Translations under genes and position numbers: made by a program
Notes under the pieces: model-generated
Told to the model about the DNA's origin: nothing
The model's database searches: none
Seen by the model: only the letters and a program-made list of their open reading frames with translations
Shown: one piece after another, positions 28,001-40,000 of the stretch
How the letters are laid out: each line of letters starts with the position of its first letter
How positions within the stretch are numbered: the first letter of the stretch is position 1
From: Archilochus colubris
Lineage: Eukaryota > Chordata > Aves > Apodiformes > Trochilidae
Length of the DNA: 64,000 bases
Direction: 5' to 3'
Assembly: GCA_023079485.1 (NCBI GenBank)
Contig: CM041092.1
Location: 11,111,127 to 11,175,126 of the forward strand

Positions 28001-31000
28001 ATCTACCCCATCTATGGTTTTAATTGTAACACCAATTACAGGCAAAATTCAAGTATGCATAATTTCTCAACATGGTTTCCTTAAAAGTTGTACTTGTTAT
28101 ACAAAACAGGGGCAAGAAGGCTACTGCTCAGATCATCTTTGGGGAAACCAGTAAGCATGCACTAACACTAAGGAAAGACAAACAGCTGTCTTTAGCTCTG
28201 GACTGCTGAAATACCAGCCAAAGCCCACAGTGCCTTGTTAGCAGAGATTATCATTGGAAAGAGCTTGCAGCTGTTCTGCTTTGCCTCCAGTAGCTGTGTT
28301 CACTTGCTGTCACAGCACTGATATAAAGGCACTGTATATTACAGGGATTATCTGGATATTATGTGGGCAGGCAGGGGAAAAAAACCCACCTCAAATATCT
28401 AATGTTTCACATGTGGTAGCCAAGAGATAACTACATCCTTGCAAAACTGAAAAGAATAATAAAGTGCAGGCAATGAAGTCACATCCTTGCTCCAAGGGCT
28501 GATCATCTCAGCACTGCTGAAGTTGCCACCTTGATCACTCCTATTTGAAGGCTTAATGGACTAAATGAGGCTTAAAGACTATTGCTAAATTTCTCCTCTT
28601 TGATCCAGCAGGCAGTACTAGCTTGCAGTGTTTGTATCTCTTGTTGGTAATAGAAATGCTACTGTCACTTCATTCGTGGGTTCTCAGCTTCAGCACCTGC
28701 TGAAGACTATCACTGCTGAAGACCCTGGGTTGCCTGGAACCATACCTACATCTCCAGCATGGCCTCACTAGTGCAGTAATACACATTTATTTTGAGACAG
28801 TTTTCCTAAACCATATTATCACAACTGTCTGTTCCTTCCCAAGCATTTGTTTCCTTTTATTAGCTTCATTTCAAGATTATTTCCTTGGCTGCAGCAAACA
28901 AGGGAGAGCTGCAAAGATGATACAATTCCCAAGAGCCAAGGCTAACTGCTAACAACCTTTCTCCATCACCTCAGCTCCTCTCAGCTGCTCTGTCAGCTTC
29001 ACTGCCAATGTGCTGATTTACACCAGCTCATGATCAGCTATAAACATGCTCACACTTTTCTGTCTCTCTCTCTTTCTCAACTGCTGGTCCTACAGGCTCG
29101 TTCAGCCCCCAATTTATGACTGAAAATAGCTCTCTTTAGGTAGAACAAGATGCTTTCAGTATCTTTTCATGTCATGTCAGGAAACACAGACTTAAAATGA
29201 CGAGCAATCCAGGGTGCCTTGATCTCCTGTTTGTCTCTGCAAGATACTCTAAAGGCTCCAGCTAAAGGCTGGAGTGAGAACCAGTGAGAACTGTGCACTC
29301 AGTACATACATTATTTTAAAAAGTCAAGACTTTTTGCAAGGAATTAAGTTCACTGAAAATTTAAGTTGGCATTTTTAACAAAGCTGAGATCTATGTATCT
29401 GCATTTATTTTGATCTGCAGCCTCCTATTACAGATGAAATGCAATTGTAACACGCAAGGCATGCACACTAAAAACCAAAGATTAGGAAGTCTCTCTGGTT
29501 TAGCCAACCTCAGTAGGATAGTAATGTTTGCTCTTCTGAGCAGAGGGAATGAGGGAGAGAGATGGCTGTTCCTAAATCATTGCATTCTGTAAATAACGAA
29601 GAGTACTCAGAATGTGGAGTGCATGAAGTTCACTGCCTTACTTTTTCAGCCACTCTGCTATATCTGCCGCAGTAGCACCGTAGTTCTCAAAGTGGAACAG
29701 GAACTTTCCTTTCCTGTTAAAGCAACAAAACAAGGTTTAGTCCTTGCCCTGAAAGATAAGAACATGCAATTATAAGTTCAGTGTCTGATTTCTAAAGTAG
29801 TTGCAAAGCATAACTGACTCAAAATAGCAGATTGTAGGATATCCCCGGACACCGTATTCTTCCTTTATCCTCTCAAATTCAGCAGAGTAAACATTCATCC
29901 CTGCAAGAACCTGAAAAAAACAGACCACAATTGTATTGATTCATGCAATAAAGCAGGAACATTACAACTTTTTTTAAAGAGTTAAGTTGCTGTAAATTAA
30001 AGGGGATCTCTGTAAAAGTCAGTATTCTTCTGATTTTATGCAAGGAGGAAGAGAGCAATATTTGAATCTAGCCCACAGAAAACACACACCAATCAGCTTA
30101 TCTTCTCCCTGCTCTGGAAGTATTTACATTTCTTTTTATTCACCCACTAACAAAAATGTAATTCTCCTAGTTACACTACTCATGCTCTCTTTGCATATTT
30201 GTATGTTAAGCTACAAGCCTAACTAATTTCTTTTCCTCCTTATGCAAGTAGCTGGCTTAGTTCACATCCAAACATTAGCTAAAATGCATGAAGTTCCACA
30301 CTTATCTCTCTGGTTTCCACTCCAGCAATCACATGAGCTGCTAGAAGCTCCAACCTACCAAGTGCTGGAGTTATCCCAGTCCAAAAATGTCCTTAATGAA
30401 TGGTAAGAAGAAATCAGCATAATATTGATATGAATGTGCCCTGTTTCCATAAGACCAGGAAATACCACATAGCATTTATATGCTTTAAATATGTTAAATT
30501 ACCTGACTGGTAAAGTGAGAGTTAGGAATGAACTTTGTCCTACAGATATCAAGAGGGGCACAGAAGTAAGGTGATTTTGTAAATGAAAAAGTGAAAAGCC
30601 TTTCCTTACCTCTATCCTTACCCAACCTCTATCTCCAGAGCCCTTCACCCCAAGCTTCAGGCTCAGGGCTCCTACAGCTTATTCCCTTGTGCCTTGATCA
30701 AGTAACTTGAAAGAATTTCTCAAGGGAAAACTTGAAGATGACACCGACTCTGATTTTCTGTGGGTGTGGGGGTTATTCTGCTATCAAACCTTCAGCCAGT
30801 GAGTTGCTGAGACACCACTTTATGATTAACTCAGTTTATGGCACTGACAGCTTAAATCATTTTAGTAGCAAGGTTTCAATCTAAACCCCTCCTCCTTTCC
30901 CCTCCAAAACCAGGATTTTCTCCTTCCAGCTCAAATACCACATCAGAATTGAATACCAAGTTCCTGACTGCAGCAAACTGCACAGGCCAAACAAATGTGC

Positions 31001-34000
31001 TCAGAGCTAGCATGAAATAAATCTTAAAGCAGAAAATCCTCATTTGAAGGTCAACATTTTCTAAGAAGGTGCTGGAAAGTCACAGAGAGATAGTTTGTTT
31101 CCTCTCCTCTATCCTGAGAAAGCATAAAGGAAAGCTAACTAAGAGTACAGAAATAGGGCTTATACTTGCTAGCCAAGTCTCTTATTTCAAATTTTCATTG
31201 TAGTTCCAACAAGCAGATTGACTGAATTAATGAGATTATCTAGACCCAATTCTCCCCTTCCCTTACCCTCTCTGTCACCAATTGAGAGTGGCTAAATGCA
31301 ATGGGATCAATACACAGTAGATGCTTCATAAAGTGAGAACCAAGCTTGTTAACTAATTCCCTCATAAACAACAGTCTACCCCATTTCACATTTGCTGTGA
31401 ACTTAGAGGATTTTCTAGGCTTTAAATTGGCATTTCCAGCCATTTCAGATACTCCACTACAATTTCACCCAGCCTGCCCTGACTGATGTAAGTCAATAAC
31501 CTGGATTCATTCTGGTGTTCATACATCACACCAAATACAATTAGCAAAAAGCCTATTACAATCAGATTCATTTTTAATGACAAAAGTAACAGCTTTGGCT
31601 GGCCTATAATCACAGAATTATGTAATATCAGCCTGTCAAGGACCATCAAAATACATCTACTAACCACAGCCAGGATCCTCTCTCTGTACCTAAGCTGCTC
31701 CTACCAGATGTTTAGTTAATTTGCTTTTAGCAAATGACTGAATGACCCTGACTTCAATTTCAATCCATTACCTCTTGTAATAGCCACAGCAGACATGAAG
31801 ATCAGTTTACTCCTTTCACCTCTGCAGTAACATTTGACGTATTTCAACACTTATCTGCTCTCCACCAAGCTAACTATAACCTATACCAATTCTGAACCTC
31901 TCCCAAGTGGTCATGTCTTCTGGGCTTCTGACCATTCCTGTTTTATTGTGACACCTCGCCCACTTCACAGTTTCTTCAAAGGGGTTGCTCCAAAAATGGT
32001 ACCTCATACCACTACCTGATGCCTTTTCAGAGCCAAGTTCAACAAACAGATTAAATAAAGGCTTCCTTTATTTGGTATGTGGAATAAGCATATGAACTTG
32101 ATGCTTCTGAAGTCTCATGTTTTCACCAAAAAGTCCAGCACCAGAGGAGGAAAGCACCTAAGCACACACTCAAGCACTCTGGCACACTCATGAGGTCCAT
32201 GGGCATCAAGGAGATGCTGAAGTGCTTGGCTGACCTCAAGTTCCTCTCTGCACTAGGGCCACAGCACATCAGTGACAGCCACCTGCCAGAACCAACCCAA
32301 CTCAAACCATGGAAATCTCTTGTGCCAAGAATAAGATAAGCCATCCTTTTCTGATTGAGTCCCTTTATTCCTTCTGTGCTGAGTGTAACGGAATTGCAAG
32401 GTCTAAACCAAACATAACACTGAAATACCACCCTGACTTCCTCTCAGTAATGGTACTGGGCCAAGAAACAACCAGTCCAAAGAGAACATAGCAACCCACA
32501 ACGGGCACAGTTCACCTTTTCACTTTTATGACCTATTAAACAGGCAGTTCAATACTTCATGTTTCTGCTATATAACAGTAATCCTTGCTTTTGAACCTGG
32601 CACATCCTGACAGCTAATGACAGGTCAGATTAAAAGGCCAAACATTCAGCTCATCCAAACTAATCTAAAACTCCCCAGAAAAGCCTGATCTGGAGGTCAG
32701 CATCACTCTTAGATACCCCATGGATAATCTATGATGGGTACAGCGCAGTTAACTTTAGAAATGGCAAACTGTGTACACATCCCACTCAGGAATCTAATTA
32801 GATCAAATTCAGACAAACAGACTGATTTTTTTGTGAAATACACAGGTGGCAGGGGCATAAGTGGACCTTCATGTGAACTGATTCTGCACAAAAAATGCTC
32901 CAGGGCAAAAAGCATCCCTGACCTGAGTTGCATCCAGCACAGGCGCTGCTGTGCCACAGTGCTGTCACTCAGCTGTGCAGGATTAGCCTGGATCTACAGA
33001 AACCATTTCCAACTGAGGATGGAAATAATCAAACTAGAATAGATTTGGAGTTTAAATTCTCCAGTCTGAATTTAATAAAATGAGCTGCACATGGACAAGG
33101 AAAGGATAACTGCAGGAGAACATGGTGCTCTGCAGCATGCCTCTCTTGTGCATTACCTCTGTAGTCAGTTTTACACTCCTAATCCCTGCCCATCCCACCC
33201 CTCACAATGCCAGGCAGGATGGGAATGCCTTCCCTGGTACAGTGGCACAGGCTCCACCAAGGGGAGATGGTATTAAAGTGCTGCTTGGGTAGACAAACAC
33301 ACTCCTGAAAATATCTTCAAGAGTTGTAGTGTCCCAAATAAATCTGAACCACTCCCACTTACTTCAGCCCTAAGTGAACAAGGATTTAGAGAAAGCAGTT
33401 TTGAAAAACAACTAATTGGGAAAATGTGGAGGAGTCTGACAGCACTCAGTGCTTCTGAGAAGTTCTGGACAGAGCCATCCTATTGATGAACTGAAGTGCT
33501 TGATCTTTACCCCTAAAGGAAAATGGTAAACAGTGAAATATCCAACAGGTAGGATCAGACCAAATTCAGGTAACCATGAAATCAAAAACCTATTTCTCTG
33601 TCACTCATGAATTATTGGGATCATATAAATTATACATACCACATCATAAAACTTTGACTTCAGAAGGGTATTCAACTTGCTTAGAGAGATCTATAACCTT
33701 TACTAGTACAAACAGGTAATTAAATAATTGTGATGGCTGTTGATAGATTTTATTAAGGTTAAAACTTTTTTTCATTTCAACCTGGTAAGAATGTTAACTT
33801 CATTGACAGAGCTACTGTAAACTGACAAGATTTCATTAATGCTTATGGTTAGTGCCTCGGAGGGTAGTCAGAAACTAATGCAGGGATATCCCCTTCCATA
33901 ACACTGTGAGTCTCCACTAAAAAAGTGGGTTAATTATCATCATAAAGGCAATCATTCCCTCAGTGATCAAGCAGGCCAAAAAGCTGACTAAAACCATTAT

Positions 34001-37000
34001 GGCAAACACTTCTTTATCTTTCAAAGCAAGAGCTCAACAGAACTAGAAACCCACAAATTAGAAGCTAAACATAAAACTACATAGTGTCAGAGCCTGTTTT
34101 TTCCATGGCAAGAATTACATGAGATCCGAAGGGCAAGTGAGTTAGCATCTAATTCTCCAAAGGCTTAAGAATAAAAATCAAAAGAGAGAATCCAGAACAG
34201 ATCTGGAACGGAGTTGTTAATTTCTGTTTTGTTTTGACTTGCTTAAAATTCCCCACTTTGAAAAGTGTAAGAGGTTTTAAATACTCAAAAAAACAAAGTG
34301 TCAGGAGGCTTTTTTTAAAATTGTATATAAATCTTATCTTCTCACTTACGTATTTACCCTTCAGTTCTGTCGCTGCCTGCTGGTAGGATGGCATCATTCT
34401 CTTACAAACACCACACCCTGATAAAAAAGAAACTGTGTAAGTAACATGCCAATACTTCTATTCTGACTATTCTATAGGATCTTTGCTTCAAAGCATGTGA
34501 AACTACTTTTTTTAATATTCAATGTATATTATTCATACAAAACATATAAATTATACTTCTATATTTTAAAACAAAACTCCTCTATTTCACTTAATATTTA
34601 TTAGAGTATTAGTTTCTAAGAATGTTACTTTGTTACATGCTGCTATTTTTGCATGGTTTTTATGCTATTCATTTTCATACTCATTTCTCATCCCAATTTT
34701 AGAAAGAGTAACTCCATCTTATATTCCTCATGCTCTGAGCTGAACCCAGAGGGGAGCTTAAGATGAAACTCACATTTCAAAAGTCAATGGAAGTTGTCAT
34801 GCTTGTGAACCCAAACAAAAACTTTGTGCATGTCTGGTCTTTAAGGGAGGGAGGGGAAGTACTTCAGATTCATCCCATCTTAACAAGTCTTTGAAATTCA
34901 TTTGAGACATTTCCTAAACACATTAAACAGACATCAAAAGTTAAACAGTGCTCTGTTAATTGAGAAGACACTACTCAGAAGAAGCAACAGCCTTTGTAAG
35001 GTGTAATAATCAAGTGCTGAGGAAAACCCAAGGAGCAACTGAGGAAGAGTACCAATGTATAGTGTGCTAAGAGTGGTTTGATGATGCTCCAGAGCACTAA
35101 GTAGATTAGTACTAAATCACCTTGTGAGCATCAGGTTTCATTCCTGCCAAAATAAATAAATACATGCATGCACATGGGAAGGGGCAGGATAAGACAGCAT
35201 GAAATACAGGAAGCTGTAGCCAAGCACTTGAGACACTTCTTGGGGAAACACCATGGCACAATAGTCAGCATTTCTATTCTGGTGATGACACAAGAGTTTT
35301 AAAATTATCTTCCAGAAAGGAAGAACAGATATTGCAGCCATTGGTTTAGAATCACATCAGCATGCCTGGGAAGAACATCATTTAACCAGAGAAGGAGAGA
35401 TCTCAGTTTCTGTGGTCTTTCCACCTTTGATCAATCTCTCTGTTCAAGTCGCCAGTGAGGCTGTCACATTAGTGCTGGTCAAAATGTCCATTTCTTGGTG
35501 GGCATGGACCACTCAAGTGAGGCCAATTGAGGTCTTGCAGTTTCATCCAAACCACTGGGCAGACATCAAAAGATTCAAGTTGTTAACACCATTTTCTGAA
35601 TCTTCTCTTTCTTCTCTCTTCAACAGCCTCAGGCCCAGAACTCCCCCAGCTCCCTTCTCTTCTCCTCTTCCATCTCTCACCACTCCCTAGACACTCTTCT
35701 GGAGCACAGGAACATACCAGCCTCCTCCACCCATCCTTCACCTCCATAGTTCTTCCACATCCAGCTTTGCTGCTCCCTCAAACTCACTGTTCTCAAGCCC
35801 GCTTCAATACAATCCCTCCTGGGGATGCATTTCTGGGTTACACTGTTCAAGATACCAAGCCTCATAAAAGGATAACCTTGAAAAACTAGTTTTCTTCTTC
35901 AAAAGAAGGAGCTTAATGAAACATTAATTATTTTCTCCACTAGTTAACACCTCCATTTTTAAAGCCCTGTTTCCAATGATGTTACATATATGCTACAAAT
36001 AGCTCCTTTTTGTTGCCAGATCCAGACCACTTCCTGCAGGAGTCTTCTTTGACAGTGTTAACTACAGAATAAATCTGAATGCCTCTAAGTATACCTAATT
36101 TTTCGTACTTAGAGATGTCTGACTTTATAATACAGGTCCAAAAGTACACTGAATGGTCTCCAAATGGCAGGTAATATCTTCTCAGGGAAGTGTGCCTTTG
36201 CTCTGAGTCATTTTACCCAGATCAAGTATCCCTGAAACAGTAAAGAAACTACATTTAAAGTTTGTAGTCACTTTCATCTCTCTCTGCACTGGTAGGTAAT
36301 GAAAGAGCCCATTTCCTATGAATCTGCCACAATGAATCCAAACGCCTGCTTGCAAAAATCAGAGAAATAATGCAGCTGTCTTCCCCACAGCTTCCTATAA
36401 AAAGTCTCTGATATCCTCTCATGCCAAAGACCTCCGAGTCACCCCTTCCAAGTAAAGAAAAGCAGAATTTCCTTCAGTGACCTGCCTTGATTTGCTGCTC
36501 CCAGTTATGATAGTTAACACCTGTATGCAAGCAGGAATTTCAGCTGCCCAAAGACAGTACTTTAATGCAACTGCTGGATGCATTCTGTCTCTAGCATAAG
36601 GAGTAAGAAAAGAAAAATTGGTCAAGAACCCAGTCGGAAGGTCTTGTGTGTTAAATAAAAGATGAGGGAGTTAAGAATTGCAGAATGAGAGACGAGAAAA
36701 AAAACAAAAAACCTTACAAGTAGGCTTCCTTCACAGCAGTTTAGAAAGAAGCAAAAGTATCACAGCACTGAAGACTAGCAGGTGTTTTGCTACTTCAAAA
36801 GAAGAGAAACTGAAAGGAGGAGGATTTCTGGGGGAATGGTTCAAAGATAACAACAGGTTAGATAAGGCACATTTCAGGAAGACTCAGTTGTGGAAAACAA
36901 TTTTTCATGATACAGGTAAACTGTGAGAGCACTCTGCAGCTGAACTCTCCCTGAAGGGGAGATCTGCTGGCAGAGCAGGAGCATCATCTCCAGCTGATGC

Positions 37001-40000
37001 AGAGGCAGCAGCAGCAACTGGGAACAACTGGATGCCATGCTAAGCCACACAGGACAGACTGCAGAGGCTGAAGGAATGGAGCTGAAACTGATTTCATTAA
37101 AGGAAAAAAACATTCTCTTATGCATCAAATTAGGTCTTTGGCAATTCTGGTCTTCTCGGCAGTCCTCAGATGAGACTAAAACGGCAGAATGGTATTTGAA
37201 GCAGTAATTATGAGAGAAAATACCCTGAGAAACAGCAGATAAAGATGCTTTGGGTTACAGTTTTAAAGGAAATCAGCCAGCAAATTGCTAGTGGTGCCTA
37301 ACATCAATTTCCCTATCAGGGCAGTGCTGGAAGGCTTCTCTAAGCTTAGCTCTTTCCTTTCTCGTGGCTGCCCTGTTCTCCAGCTGAGCAACATCTCCAG
37401 TGCTCTCATTTTGGAAAGCCTCTCACTTATTAGTCACCAGGAAACACAAAAAAAGATGCAAATCTACAAAATTAAGGGGATCTCTGTAAAAATCCTATGC
37501 AGCCTATGCAATGACAAGACAGCAGCATTACAAGGGCAATGTCACAAAAGAATTGCAATTTCTCCAAAGTGCTCTTACACTTTCCTCCTGTCATTGTCGC
37601 CACATCATTCCATTTGTATTTAAGTTATTCCTACCCATGTGGGTAGGAACAGCCAGGGTGCCTCCTGGATGGAGAAGGAAAGATATTCCTACTCTTGACC
37701 ACTGCACTGTTCCCTATGCCTGCTGTATAGGAAGAACAAATACATTGGATTTTTTTCAACTGCACGGTCTCCTCTGGAGATGTTTTGCTTGTGTGGAACC
37801 AACTCGTCCTATGCTATGGTCCAAACTGCAGAAGTAAAAGCATGTGCAATACCAGTTTGCACTTACAGCTCCATGCAGGCCAGGGGCCAGGTGCACTCTC
37901 AGACAGATGTATTAACACTTATGCACTCAGCACACGGTGTTTGTCTTGTACAACACAAAGCTAGAAAGGACAACGGGTAAAGAAATTACAGAAAACAGCT
38001 GCTTAAAAGAACAATGAAAAAGAGCTATCATCATAACAGAAAGAGGCAAGACTAGGATAAAAGTGATGCACAATTAGGGGGAAACTGGGGACAACCAGGC
38101 AGAGCAACACACAGAGTTGAATGATAAAAATGGGACGAGATGGTATTAGTGAAGCACAGGTGAAGCTTCTACTCAGACTTGGACATCTCTCAGTAGAGAA
38201 AGGAGACAGAGGTGACAGGGCATCCTGGATTACTTACATGGGGCATAGAACATCATCAGAAGGGGTTTGTCCTCCTTCTTCAGAAGCCTTCTTAATTCCT
38301 AGTAAATGAACCAAAGAAAATAAAAAAAGACCTATACTCGAGGACACCTCTTATTATTTGTGTTACAATTTTAAACATTTAATATATTTACTCGTGGAAC
38401 ATAGACTCATCTCTGAGAGAAGAGGGGTCATCTTTCCCAACAGACAAGACTTCTTGAGTTTCTTCTCCTTGCTCAATTTTAACTTGAAAGAAGATGGCAA
38501 AATTCATTATAGATTTGGATAACTGCTAAATATCCTAGACCAATATCTTCACTGTTGAAATGTGGAAGCTGCATGGCTTGCTTTAATACCACTGCAGAAC
38601 TTCTGACTGGAAACATTTCTTCATTGATTCAAACAAAAAGCCATACTATAATTCAAAAAGTCAGATCCAGTAATAAACCAAATTCAGCTTCCACACTACA
38701 AAACCTTGTCAGAGCTATGAGAAACCATGAAAATATGCTTTTCAATACCAATATGACAGAGAAACCAAATGAATTTTTCAAATTGAATGCAACCCTTGGA
38801 AGGCCTTTAATAGAGTACAGAAGGTGAACATTAAAATTAATCTTCCTACAAAAACTGAATGTCATAATAAAAGTTTCCAATATTAAAGATGAAAGCAAGA
38901 AAATTGAAAAGGCACTTTACAAAATACCAGCTTGAGTCCAATCAATTAAAGTTTTGAAAAAATCTACAGACAAGACAACTAATACAAAGACCAAGCTGAT
39001 TACAGCAGAGATGCTGTAATGAGCAGCTGTGTGGTGGAATTGGCTTTTTAAGGTAGTTTCATCATATTTGTTGCTTCCCCACCTATCACCAAGAGGACAG
39101 TTATGGTAAAAGGTTAAATCACTCATGATCTGGATCTTTGTTCCTTCCTGCTCCAGCCTTCCTGAGAGGACTTCGGGCACAGAAGGGAATCCGATGTTTA
39201 ATGAAATTCTGCAGTTTTAAGAGCACTGTTTTACTTGCATCCTGCAGTGACTGCATCTTGCAAGCTGCTACAATTCCCTGAGACAAAAAGGTGTCTTCCA
39301 CCACACCATTCATAATGCTTTTGGTATTTGTCGTGTATCTGGTAGACTAATACCATGACCACATGTAGGGGAGAGGAAGGCAAAAAGCAGGAGACTTTTG
39401 TAGATACCACAAATTTGGTGAAGTCACTTAAAACAGTCTGGCTTTGTTAAGCTTCCCTTTTAACAAAAGCAAATAATGGTGCCTCATTAAAATGCAACAC
39501 AAATATACACATTCCCTTCATCCCATATATTTATAAAACATCTGTCCAGCCCAGGTACCTTTTCACTGTCAACATGCACAACATCTTTGGCTTCAGGATC
39601 CTCCTCCCACAGTGGAGCACCTTCTGGATCCTTGAGAAAGGCCACCATAGACTGCAATAAAAAGGGAAAAAAAGCTCATTAAGGAAAATTAACGGAAACC
39701 ATGAGACATCCAATTGCAAATCAATGTTGTCATGCAAACCCCATCCAAATAAAGCTTTTGCTTTTCTGCTCATATACTTCTGTGTTCAAATGCAGATGAA
39801 CACAAATCTCCTATTGCAGACCCAAGTGATACGTGGGTGTGTACCTTTCTCACAACTGATATCTCAACTTACCAGTTCTTGTTTCCACTACAAAGTAGAC
39901 TAGCACACAGACATATGCACTAAGGATCCTTCAGAGAGCTTTTTCTATGGTATTATGTCTGTAATACTTCCACAGCTACTCCCTGGCTTAGCAGGAAAGA

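Noticed and set aside
29995..37495. Shared word ggggatctctgtaaaa at about 30002 and 37479
   Set aside because: A 16-base match within 64 kb is about what chance allows, and the flanks differ.
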